Positions 22,701 through 32,804 of a DNA stretch of 43,287 bases are shown piece after piece. Source of the stretch: Spirogloea muscicola (Eukaryota > Streptophyta > Zygnematophyceae > Spirogloeales > Spirogloeaceae); assembly GCA_009602725.1 (NCBI GenBank), contig WELB01000343.1, positions 15,666 through 58,952 of the forward strand, given 5' to 3'. The notes beneath the pieces are model-generated. The model worked only from the letters and a program-made list of their open reading frames with translations, was not told where the DNA came from and did not search any database. The position numbers and the translations under genes are program-made. Each line of letters opens with the position of its first letter. The first letter of the stretch is position 1.

Positions 22701-25336
22701 AAGTGTAGTACTGCTTGTAGTGCGTCCCTAGACCATGATGCCACTTTCTCACAATCCTGTAGGTCCGAGGGACCACAGTAAAATTCATACGTATTGCATA
22801 GTCCATTTTCCATTCTTGCAGATCCACCTCATTGAGGACGACTACACCCCAAGTGTCACGCAGATGGGTCATCGCTGTTGCGACTGCTGCCTGTACTCAT
22901 CACCACAAAGCAAACTTTAAAGGCGGACGCTCAATTTCAGCCAGGGACTGACTACCCACATGTAGCAACACAAATACTTGATCAATCAGCAAGTGTACTG
23001 ATTGCTATGGTCATACAATGCAGTTTGGAAAGGTGCCACTGGGCAGGAGCAAAATACCTCCTCTGATGCACATGTCCCACCATAAAATTCATTGAAGAAC
23101 TGCAAAGGAGCCACGCAAGTGAAGACTAGTGACTCCCACATTTAGAGAAAGAATTGAGCGCTCTTACTAGCTTCTGCAATTCTACTGTTCCAAGTCCTTT
23201 GCTCTTGCTACCAGCTACCATCCATGATTAGCCAACCCTGTGAAGAAGTGGAGAGCCATACTTGGTATCTCTGTTTCAAATGGGAAACAAGAGCTGCCAC
23301 TTCCTGGGTGTCAGGTGCAAAGTAGAGCTTGCCTAAGTGAAGCAGATTCCCAACCTGCCGCAAGCACCAGTGCCATGAGCTTCCAGATAGCATTTCGCTC
23401 GGTCATTATCCTGATTGCATCTGGTGAAATTGGTTCAGGTTGACACAATGAGGGACAAGACACAATGTGGGCTTCTGAAGACATCAATCATGAACAATGT
23501 CTTCAAGGACTAAACAGACAGCAAGAAATGTAGACACAGAAGCAGGAGTTCAAGCGCAGCTGGTTACCACATTGCCCAATCTCTTTTCAATAGCTACAAT
23601 ACGCTGACTTGCGTTTTGGCCTGCCCCTCCTGCGCAGGCAGCAGTTACTGGTGGCTGAGCCCGCCACAGTTGTAGCAGAGTAGCATGACAGAATTAAAGT
23701 GAGAGACAGCTTGTACAACTTATGAAGTGCACGCATTATGTGTGAAAACTGCAAATCTTGCTCAAGAGACAAGAGGGGGCAACAGCAAGCAGACTTATAT
23801 AAGGAAAATTTATACCATGGATTGAAGAGGTGTCAAGTGAACGACTGTCATGATGACCCCTTTCAACCCAATATGAGTAAGAGGTGCTCACCACTGAATG
23901 CCAGTTGCAGGAGCTTGTGTGTCCCTATATATACATCTAGAGAAGGCACTGGAACTGGTCCCTGATAAAATACAAATGTTTGCAGTGCGGCCTTTGCTTG
24001 CTGTGCAGCATCTGCACAGCGGGCAGCTTTAAGTAATACCGAAGAGTCAAGTCGCTGGCTGGCTGGCAAATCTTGCTGCAGAGCATCAAGCGCGTTATTC
24101 AAAGCCTCCACTTGGTTTGGCAGAAGCTGCTGAAGGAGCATCCCAAGCGAAGTCACAGAGCTATTATTCTGCCGTCGGAGCAATGTGGCTACTTGCTGGA
24201 GAAGGCCTGGTGAGATTTGCTGCAGAAACGACAAACAGCTTTGACAGAGGATGAGAAGGCCAACATAGGATGAGAAGGCCATTGTATCGTGCACATGCAG
24301 TCTCCTAAGTGTAACAACGAATCCTCGGCAACAAGTACTACTGTTTCACTCTTTGTGGCGAAGTCCAGGGTGTCAGACCCTCAGAACAATGTTGGGGCTG
24401 GCCTTCTGCACTTCGCACGTGCTTGCGCAACTTGCAGGCCGCTAGAGGAGAAGCAGCAGGTGTGGTAGTGCAAGTAAGTTGACAAAGCAACACAGCGAAT
24501 TATTTCTGTCTTGTGCACCACGCACCTGACTTAACATTGCCACAGCAGGACACGTCTTGATAAACGTGTCAATTGAGCCAAATTCGTCTTGGAGCTGCTC
24601 AAATAATGGAACTGTGGCATTTGCATACACTTGTGCTTCATAGTGGTCCACGTCAGTCAGGGCCCAACCGAGCACAAAGAGGCACATCATTAGCAGGGGA
24701 CTTGCAACCTCCATGAGCGTCTGTCCCCAGCCCCGTTTCTGCATTTTGCAAAAGGGAAGGGGTCAACTTCAGGTACAAGTTGATTGGTCTCGTAGGTGCC
24801 AATACGAAGCAGCAAGATGGTTGAATTATTAAGGCAACAACATAGTCTACACTCAGAAGATCACCGAGTCTAAAACCAGGATAGTCCAGACATGGATAGA
24901 CAGTATTCAAAGCACAGACAGTAACCGGCATAGACCAGTAATGAAAGCGTGGATAGAACTTTACAAAATCGTTAGACCAATAGACCTTGATGTGCAATGA
25001 GTAGCATACCTTGAAAAGCCACTGGCGCCGCAGCATAGCTTTGAGCTGCTGTCGGGACTTCACTGGAGCTGGCAGGGCAGATTGCTTGGTGTCAACCGTA
25101 CCCTCCAGGAGTGGCTGACCCTCTTCTGAAGCGGACTCCTGACTCTCTTTTCTTTCCAGAACAAAGTCATCAAGCTGCTCCGACCGGGCCTTGCCATCCT
25201 GGCCTTGCCTTTGCTGGCTCTGACTGAGCCGCTGCTGCCCCTGGCCAAGCTCCGCACCGAGCCTCATCTGGCCGAGCTGCAATTCTCCCGCGCTGCTTTG
25301 CCGCGGAGAGGTCTGGAGGCCAGACATGCTGAGCAT
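13792..25336 (-). CDS. ABCA1: Full-size ABCA-subfamily ABC transporter
   Basis: It is a two-half transporter of roughly 2,000 aa in about 25 exons, with the order TMD1-NBD1-TMD2-NBD2. Exon 1 (25336-25010) encodes a Gln/Ser-rich cytoplasmic tail, and exon 2 (24738-24526) the first membrane helix. A long extra-cytoplasmic domain follows (24219 to about 22350), including YAIRMNF and [11 protein letters not shown]1 includes [18 protein letters not shown] (about 21700) and the [11 protein letters not shown] loop. NBD1 has GHNGAGKST (about 19900), LSGGMKRKL and [16 protein letters not shown]2 spans about 17834-15884 ([10 protein letters not shown]). NBD2 has GVNGAGKTT (about 15380), [10 protein letters not shown] and [13 protein letters not shown]. 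The last exon is 14117-13792. ABCA proteins move lipids across or out of membranes; the substrate here is unknown. The layout matches plant ABCA1. The start chosen is the first ATG of the exon-1 frame; 25265 is an alternative. Several TMD1 exon borders are approximate. Confidence 0.9.
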
Positions 25337-25834
25337 CCCGGGGCAGCTCGGAGCAGAATGTGACCCGTTAATTTCCCACACAAACCTCTGACATCACCGC
25401 CTTCTTCCGAGCCTCCTCCTCCAAGTGCTTGCACGACCTCCGCAGAGGTGCACCGCCTTGGCAGAGATACACAGGCTATCATCCGAGCGCCTCAGAAGGA
25501 CAGTCCTGTCTTCCTGAGGCGTTCTCCTCCTTTCTCAGTCTCGTGTCTCGTCAACGATGGCAGCCAGAACATGGATGAAGAGGCTGCAGCGCCGCAGCGG
25601 CAATATCTGCGAGTTTTGGTCGCCCCTTCGTGGCCGCGGAGGCCCGCGGAGGCGGCGCGCCGGCCTGGCCGGCTCAGCAGGCGCCCGCCGGAGCTGCCTC
25701 ACGCTGGCCGAGCGAGCTGAGCGCAGCAGCCGGCCTAAGGCTGGGATCGTCAATTTCGCTGGCTCGCGCTGGCTGGCGCTGCTGCTCAGAGCAGGCGTCA
25801 CGCGGCTCTGCCCCGCGGCGCGCAGATTGTCGCT

Positions 25835-25872
<38 letters not shown>
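25835..25872. repeat. (CCG)n microsatellite
   Basis: About twelve CCG units lie 500 bases upstream of the ABCA start codon. Confidence 0.9.
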
Positions 25873-26190
25873 GCGCGCTGGCCTGGCCGTCGCGGCGTCG
25901 CTGGCCGCAGTCGCTAACAGAAAGCGGTTTCGTACGTCAAACGGACGGACTTGGCCATATTGAGCCGGTTATGCCAAGCCAGAATTTAGATCGCTCGCTA
26001 AGGGGGACGCCGGCAAGCTTGTCAGTGGGCTCCGGCGACATTCAACAGATGGCGAGTGGAATGGATGACAATTGGTCACAGCCGCTGTTATGGGAAGGCC
26101 CGTAATTGATCACCATTTGAGAGCGTCAGCAGAGCCCCTGCCGCGAAGGCGCCCGGCATCCCGGAACGACGGGCCAACGAGAGCACACCG

Positions 26191-26215
26191 TCACGTCCTG
26201 TGACGTCCCACGTCC
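26191..26215. promoter_or_regulatory. Cluster of ACGT-core elements
   Basis: Three ACGT cores occur within 25 bases: tcacgt, tgacgt and cacgtc. This is the kind of word bound by plant-type bZIP factors. It lies midway in the divergent ABCA/glycosyltransferase interval. Function is inferred from the words alone. Confidence 0.35.
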
Positions 26216-26511
26216 CGTCCCCACATTTCCCGCCAGGTTTCCTCCAACACGCCGTTAAAAGAGCGTTCCGTGATCCCCGTGCCGTTCGGTTTACCGTCAT
26301 GCTAAAACGGTGGATGCCTCGTTAGCACCCCCCGGGAGTGCATGCAGAGCTTCGCGCGGGGGCCTGACGAGGGGAGAGGCCTGCGCCCGTGAAAAGGGAG
26401 AGGCACATATTGTATCGTTACCATCGACAGGCGAGAGGGAAAGCCTAGAATGGGCAAGGAGAAACTGGGGAACCGCTAGCTCGCCGTCACTCCCATCACA
26501 TTCCCCCGCCA

Positions 26512-26552
<41 letters not shown>
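26512..26552. repeat. (CGG)n microsatellite
   Basis: About thirteen CGG units lie 210 bases upstream of the glycosyltransferase start, mirroring the tract near the ABCA start. Confidence 0.9.
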
Positions 26553-26763
26553 AGAGTCGAGGCCGTCGGTTCTGGCAGTCGGCTCTCCGGGACTGGCCTC
26601 GGCGGGCGCCGAGGCCAGCCCTGGAGCGTGCATGCGGGAGCAGGCTGCGTCCGCGCTGCGAGGAGCAGCACAAGCTCGAGCTCGGCGGCCATTGCGGACA
26701 GCCGTGCGAGCTGCATGACCACATCGCACGGCTTCACCTAGCCGATACTGGGGGGTGACATCC

Positions 26764-29700
26764 ATGATCCGGCCGTCATCGAATGCGAGCGTGATTGACC
26801 TGGCCAATGACAGCCGCTACAATCCCAAGATGGCGGCCGCTGGAGGCTCCCGGGCGGCTGTCTCTGCCTCCCCGCCAGCGCGCCTCCTTCTGCTTCTTAC
26901 CTCCATTCCCATGTTCCTAGGTGACCTCACTGTTCATCTCGTCAGCTCTTTGCTCATTGTACTACAAGCACATTGGGGAGGTATTTAGTGGGTTGGGATT
27001 CCATGCCAGCACACTACCTATTATCATGCCTGCATCTTACTCCCTGTATGCAGTCCAGTCAATTCGTCATTAATAGCACGGAGAGGGTTTCTGTCAGTGC
27101 CAGAATCCTGATGGGTTGACGGTATCATGCAGCCGGCTTCGCATTCTTTCTACAATGGAGAGGGGGCCTTGACGACCCCAACAACATCTCGCTGATCTAC
27201 GAGAGTGATCTGGGAGGCAAGTTTCCAGGTTCAAAGTTCGAGCACAGTGCCACTTGGGTGAGACACAGCTCCTGACCCTACATGCATCGCAGATATCGAG
27301 GAGCTCGTGTAGCTGATTGAGGGCTGATAGATTAATGAGCTCACAGATTCTTGAGGCAAAGCACCGACACTCTTTCACTTTATTTGGCAATCATCGTAGT
27401 ACTTCTTAGGAGCACACTAGCATTAGCTACTCAACAGAGTACTCCCTATCAGAATAGGGTGTGGTTGAGCCTTATAGAACGTTGTCTATTGTTCATTCTT
27501 GTGCAGAGACATGCTGCGGCTGCTGTTGCTTGTGCAGAGAAGGTTAGGCAGAATGAGCCTATGTTTCCACACGACGGGCGATGGATGGCAAGCAGCACAA
27601 GGTCCCCCGTCCTGAAGGTATGCCCACCATTCATCACCTTTGCCTCACAGACTGTGTCATGCTCACTGCCTCTGCTCAGGTTACAGTATAAGCTCAGCAA
27701 TTCAGTGCTGCCTCTGCTGACACCCTTTGGAATTAATTGCAAGAGCAGCAGCTCAGCTGCAATGCCCTTGCCACAGTTGTCAAGTGACTGAGTCAAGTAC
27801 AGGTCAGCCTGTCTTTAGTTACCAAATTGCTCACTTTGCAGCTATGCATTACTACAACTACTTCGTCCTCTGTGGAAGCCACACTCAGATGGCTCTTCTA
27901 CCACAAGACCTTGGGTGTTGAAAGTTACCTCCTCTTCGTGGAAGGAGAAGCTGCTTCAGAGAGAAGTATCGCTGTTCTGAAGAGCATTGAGGTGAGTCAC
28001 AGCCTCGATTCTTGACATGTTAACCATCTCAGTCCTCTTTGTACTTAGGTTAATAGATTGCATATATCCTTCTCTTCTAAGGTGACCAACACAGAGAGAA
28101 ATAAGACTTAGCAAGTCATGTGGCAACTACACTGGCTGCATCCATGGACAGGGTGTGCAAGTTATTCGCAGGACGAAAGAGTTGGAGGACAAGCAAGCCA
28201 GGAGGTATGACGGCTTCCTTCCTTCTCCAGAAGGGCTCTGTGCTTGCCTCCATCTACTTATGCTACTTGTGTCTTTCTTTCTGTTCTTGACCAGATTTTC
28301 ATGTTTCACGCCACATATTTTGAGAAGCTCATGGGGTCATGTGTGCAGCCGTATATGGAATGAGACATGGTTATCCAGTTTCTTCTATCGTCCATGCAAT
28401 TACGAACTTTTTGTGCGTCAATCCTTGAACATGGAAATGGCAATTAAATTGGCTCGGGTATGACATCTAACTTGCTTCAGCATGTAAACTCTAGGAATGA
28501 CGGTGCAAAATGAGTGCTCAATAAGTTGTTCTTCCACACTGCACCTTGTGAGAGACGTCATATTTCGCGTCTCTGCTTGTGTCTGCATTCATGATGCCTT
28601 CCTGTTTGATTCCGTGCTTGCAAGTAAGGCACACCAGCTCAACATTGCAGTCACTGAAATGGGCTGTTACAGGCTACTTCCTGCAAATTTAACTTGGCTG
28701 ACAGGTCTCGCCTGCTCCTGTCTTCAGCTTGCAGGAATGGAGTGGATCATACATATTGACACCGACGAGTTGCTGCATCCAGCAGGCGCAAAACAGTACT
28801 CTTTGCAGCATCTTCTTGGTGACCTTGACCTTGATGTTGACACTGTTATTTTTCCAAATTATGTGAGTGGGATTTAGCTGTTGCTTCGAGCACAGAGCTC
28901 TGCTAGACACAGGCAGCAGTGATTGGCTTGCATTCGCTTGTCACTCTGATGCTTGCAACACAATGATGTCAACTTCGAACAAAGGGCGTAGTGCAGGATG
29001 ATATCTAATAAATGCGTCGTGGGTGACCTGTCATACCTCAGGAGACTGCGGTTGAGAGAGAAGATGTCACAGACCCCTTTGCAGAAGTCACCATGTTCAA
29101 GAAGAATTACGATCATGTCACGAAGGAAGTCTATTTTGGCCATTATCGGGAGGTAGGGTGGGGTGTATTTGCACTGAATTTGATCTTTGTACAGCACAGA
29201 AGGTTCTCAGATTTTCTCAAATTCGGTCGACTGGAGCTGAAAAGATGAAGGCATGGACTGTCATGTCTACACGAGTGTTATCATTTACAACTGCACGTCT
29301 AACTGCAGGCTACGCGTAACAATCCAAATTACTTCCTGACATATGGTAATGGGAAGTCTGCTGCTCGTGTCCAAGATCACATGAGGCCAAATGGAGCTCA
29401 TCGTTGGCACAACTATCACAAGAGTCCTAAGTGAGGGCAGCTTGATGATGACCAAAGGCAATGTGTACAGGCTGCGCCCATTTGAATGTGTGAAGCCCTG
29501 CCGCAAGTGATCTGAATAGAGTGAGACTCTGACCATGATGTGTCTTGCTTTCCAATTGCACCTGTATGTGCAGAGAGCACAAGTTCAGTGAAGCAGCAGT
29601 TCTCCACTACACCTATGCTAGATTTCAGGACCTTACATCAAGGCGAGACCGCTGTGGCTGCAAGCCCAATAAGGAGGATGTGAAGAAGTGCTTCATGCTT

Positions 29701-30972
29701 GACTTTGACAGAGAGGTACTATTGGAGGCATGCTTGCAGTATGTTATAAGATCTTGCAGGGTGGCTGCTAGTTATTGCTTGCAGAATGCACGCGTAGTTT
29801 CCTTCTGTCGCATTTTGTAAAGGCAATAAGGCTCAAAGGAATCACTCAGAAGGGCTTGCGATGGGAACGCCACCGTGTTCGTCTGTGGATGTTGTCAAAC
29901 AGGCCTTCATTGTTGCATCGACTCAGACAGAGGAGGAGATGCTGCAGTGGTAATTGACTTACATTTACCCGTATTGAGATTGCCGAACAGCGTACAGAGA
30001 CAGTCCAGGAGTATGATTGTCTCTATGACTTCGTGCACATATTTCAGCATGATTTATGCCAGACATGCTTACTTTGGACACCAGCTATTAGGCTACACCG
30101 CGCACACACTAGTGACGGGCGCCATTGACATCTGTGTGCATGTGGCAGGTACAAGGAACACGTTGTGTGGGTGGACAAAGAGATCAATGACAAACTTCTG
30201 AAGAAGGGCTTGCTTGGGCGAATATACGCGCCGCAGGTAGTAGTGAGGCTCCTCTGTCAAGTAGTACGCACTGAATGGTGCGCGTGTATTCTGGGCATTT
30301 TTGCAAGTCAAGCTGATGAGAGTTGTAGCTTACATATTCACAAAAACCAACTGCTTCCTCGTCAAACAGGTCATCATTCTAGGCATTGAAGCCAGCGGTA
30401 TTGTGAAGAGTACAATTGACTTCGCTTTGAAGGGAGACTCGCTAAATGAGGGCGACCGTGGCCCCACCAGCGTAGGAAAGAGGCGGAGAAAAGACAAGCT
30501 GGCGGAGTCGGAGAGGCTGAGGAGGCAGCCAGGAGAGAAGAGCAATTTGAAGGGTGAGAAGGCGGAGGCCGTTGCAGCAGGTGGCAATGAGGCCTGGAAG
30601 GAGGCGACAGGCCTCGGTGGGGCCCAGCTGAGGGGCGGGGCTGACGACAGCACACGGGAAAAGATACTGTATGGTCGGCGGCTGCAATCGGCACTTGTGG
30701 AAGGGCTCACCGATCTGCACCTCCCGCAGCGTGGACTTGGCACGCAAGATTTGCAGGATGGGCTCTTTGCACGCTTGCATGCAGAGGGCAGGACATCTCA
30801 GCCCGGGAGGCGACTTTTGCAGCTCGAGGAGGGTGGTGGTTCTACTGCTGATGCAGGCAGTCCTACTGGAGTTGCCAGTCAGCACAAGAGGGAGGACTTT
30901 GACCTGCACTCTCCTTACGACATGCTGGCAATGCCGCCGCTGCCAGCTCCAAGTCCGCGTGATGAGCTGTGA
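26764..30972 (+). CDS. Membrane-anchored glycosyltransferase of a conserved plant/algal family (GT2/GT92-like)
   Basis: It has about 13 exons and 650 aa. Exon 1 (26764-26920) encodes a single hydrophobic anchor ([12 protein letters not shown] joined to [12 protein letters not shown]), giving type II topology, so the catalytic part should face the ER or Golgi lumen. Conserved segments in order are: [60 protein letters not shown], the DxD-type site [10 protein letters not shown] (about 28760), [36 protein letters not shown] and [20 protein letters not shown]. All are typical of an uncharacterised plant glycosyltransferase family; donor and acceptor are unknown. A family-atypical tail of about 190 residues, rich in charged residues, follows and ends PSPRDEL, an ER-retrieval-like signal. 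Exon borders 27133-27257, 27507-27617, 27842-27991, 28152-28204, 28349-28457 and 28728-28862 are phased. ATG 26830 is an alternative start with a good context. Confidence 0.8.
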
Positions 30973-31338
30973 GCAGCTCGTCATGTTGTCGCGACGACAT
31001 CTCCTCTGCCTTTACAAGGTCGTCTGCCCTCCATTTTCTGGTTCGGGGTTGGTGTGCTCCACTGTGAGACACCGACTATTCTTCGGCTTGGATGCCGGCT
31101 GGCCAAGGAAGCCGAAGATTGGCTGGCAGACCTGGAGCCCAGGGTTCTCTGGGTTGATCGTCCCATGCAGCAGCTGTCCTGCACATGCGACAGGCGCGGC
31201 GAGCACTTGATGGGCATGGAGGGGCTCCTCCACCGGAGCAGTGGGCACACCATAGTGCGCCCTTTCAGTGATGTGCCCATGCGCGGCGCCGACTGCAGCC
31301 TCCTGCATGTGCACCGCAGCTTGCAACTTGCTACTTGA
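30959..31338 (+). other. Possible alternative 3' end of the glycosyltransferase (60-base intron plus 106-codon tail)
   Basis: The frame of the glycosyltransferase stays open for 122 codons after its TGA at 30970-30972. A potential intron, 30959-31018, begins gtgatg, ends ctcctctgcctttacaag, is 60 bases long, and its removal joins the frames in phase (PSPR, then RLPSIFWFGV), deleting the TGA. Translation would then stop at 31336-31338. The tail includes LSCTCDRRGEH and HTIVRPFSDVPMRG, with no domain I recognise. The alternative is that this is simply 3' UTR. Confidence 0.4.
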
Positions 31339-32054
31339 CCCTTGACCTTGTCTGAGCCGCCAAGGCTGCCATGCTGCCTTGTGCTTCCTTGTATCGTTAC
31401 TGGTGTGCCTTTTACCCCTTTCCGCCAGGCTGAAATTGCTGACATTGCTGTCCTCGGCAGCTAGTGGTCTGCAGCAACAGACCTTCAGACCTCAAGCCCG
31501 TACCTAGGCCTGCGCAGTGCTAATAAGTAAGGCTGCAGCTGCAATTGAAGGCTCTATGACCTCACGCTTGAGGCTCGTGAGTAACAACTGTGGTGGTCAC
31601 AGTTCTGCCTTCTCTGGCATTTACCATTGCCCATCACACTGGGGTCGGCCAACCTCCTCCTCTGGTGGACGTGTGGAGGTTTTGGGCTCTGGATTAAATT
31701 GAGATTTCAGAGACTCTGGAGGGCTAAGTGCAAGCAGAGCTTGTGTCCATTTGGAAATACATACTTCTGGACCTGGAATTCGACGGAAGGCTGACCTCTA
31801 AAGCCTTTCATACGAATCCTTGGATGTCTGAGGTGTCTAAGTCGCTTTTCTACGTTCTCTTTATTAACTACCTCGACTGCTCACTCATCGACAGGCTTAA
31901 GGCACGAATCATTTGATAAGAAGAGTGATGAAGTAAAAAGATTAGGTGTGTAATAGACTGCATCTAATGATTGCGTAAGAACTCACGGCGAGCCAGTGAC
32001 AACACTGACAGAAAGAGGGAGTGGAGCGTGCGTTGAGGAAATGTGTGTATTAAG

Positions 32055-32175
32055 AGATGGAAGGCCTGTGGGGCCAAGTATAGAGGCAAGCACATTGACA
32101 AATGTGTGTCACCTGCTGCTAAGCTGACCCGCTCAGTAATCACGAGTCAGCAAATAGAGGTCGCAATCTGATGCC
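32055..32175 (-). repeat. Dispersed repeat family A, copy 2
   Basis: Read on the minus strand it gives gtgattactgagcgggtcagct, then a tgtgcttgcc word and a cttggcc..caggccttccat block, in the same order as at 12535-12630. Confidence 0.75.
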
Positions 32176-32584
32176 CGAATACTGGACGGCAGTCGACAAG
32201 CTCTTGAGCTACCAGCTAAGGCTCGACCACCTTTCTGACGCAACGCATGAGCCTGAGCCTGAGCCATGCACACAAGCTGACACTCGACGTCGCAAGAATG
32301 ACAAGTAGGCTGCCGGCATGCCCATCTGAGCTGGGAACATATCCTCACGTCGAGCATATCCCAATCTTGCAAGATATGGAAGGGAAGACCCATGCAGCCG
32401 CAAGTGTCAATTGCCGCCGGTAGGAGGTGACCGCTGCAGGGGTAGCCAGAGTAGTGTCGGAGCTCTCTGCTCAGCACCTCCACTGCTTGGCCAGCAATGT
32501 GCGTCGAAGGGGAACTCTTGTATGCCTCCGTCACCACCACATCCACCAAGGCTCTTGGGCCTCCGCCAGGTTGTACACCCAAAT

Positions 32585-32735
32585 CTGATTCTTCAAATTG
32601 AGATATGGAGGGCCTGAGTGGCCAAGTGCAAAGCAAGGTAAGCAAGTCGACAGATGTCCATCACCTGCCGCAAAGCTGACCCGCTCAGCAACCACTCGTT
32701 AGGCCACAGAGGTCGAGCTTAACGGTTGCGCGGCA
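32585..32735 (-). repeat. Dispersed repeat family A, copy 3
   Basis: On the minus strand it contains gctgagcgggtcagct, acatctgtc and cttggccactcaggccctccat. It is 70 bases upstream of the candidate DUF455 start and is inverted relative to the copy inside DUF455 intron 1. Confidence 0.78.
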
Positions 32736-32804
32736 TGCGGGCTTGCGGCGGCGCGGCCGTGCGGCGCGGCCTCGTCGCCAGGCCGCCGCCGCCGGCGCGA
32801 GCGC

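Larger units (their letters stand above)
25337..26763. promoter_or_regulatory. Divergent promoter region between ABCA and the glycosyltransferase
   Basis: This 1.4-kb head-to-head interval is GC-rich at both ends, with (CCG)n at 25835-25872 and (CGG)n at 26512-26552. In the middle, 26191-26215 has a cluster of ACGT cores (tcacgt, tgacgt, cacgtc), which are typical bZIP-type binding words. Overlapping open frames on both strands are low-complexity GC artefacts. Shared regulation of the two genes is inference. Confidence 0.5.
31339..32804. other. Intergenic region with inverted family-A repeats
   Basis: No gene is supported. A minus-strand frame at 32133-32645 (170 codons) starts inside one repeat copy, ends inside another (LLTRDY, stop), and shows similarity only to the repeat tails at 290-315 and 12830. 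It is most likely element-derived. The first 300 bases should include the glycosyltransferase 3' UTR. Confidence 0.55.

Noticed and set aside
26297-26807. Several open frames on both strands in the divergent promoter
   Set aside because: They are built on the (CGG)n tract (poly-Gly, Ala, Pro, Arg) and show no domain.
30330-30984. Minus-strand frames of 137-180 codons opposite the last glycosyltransferase exon
   Set aside because: Shadow of a coding exon; no recognisable motif and overlapping frames in all phases.
32133-32645. 170-codon minus-strand frame as a host gene
   Set aside because: It begins and ends within dispersed repeat copies and only resembles other repeat tails.
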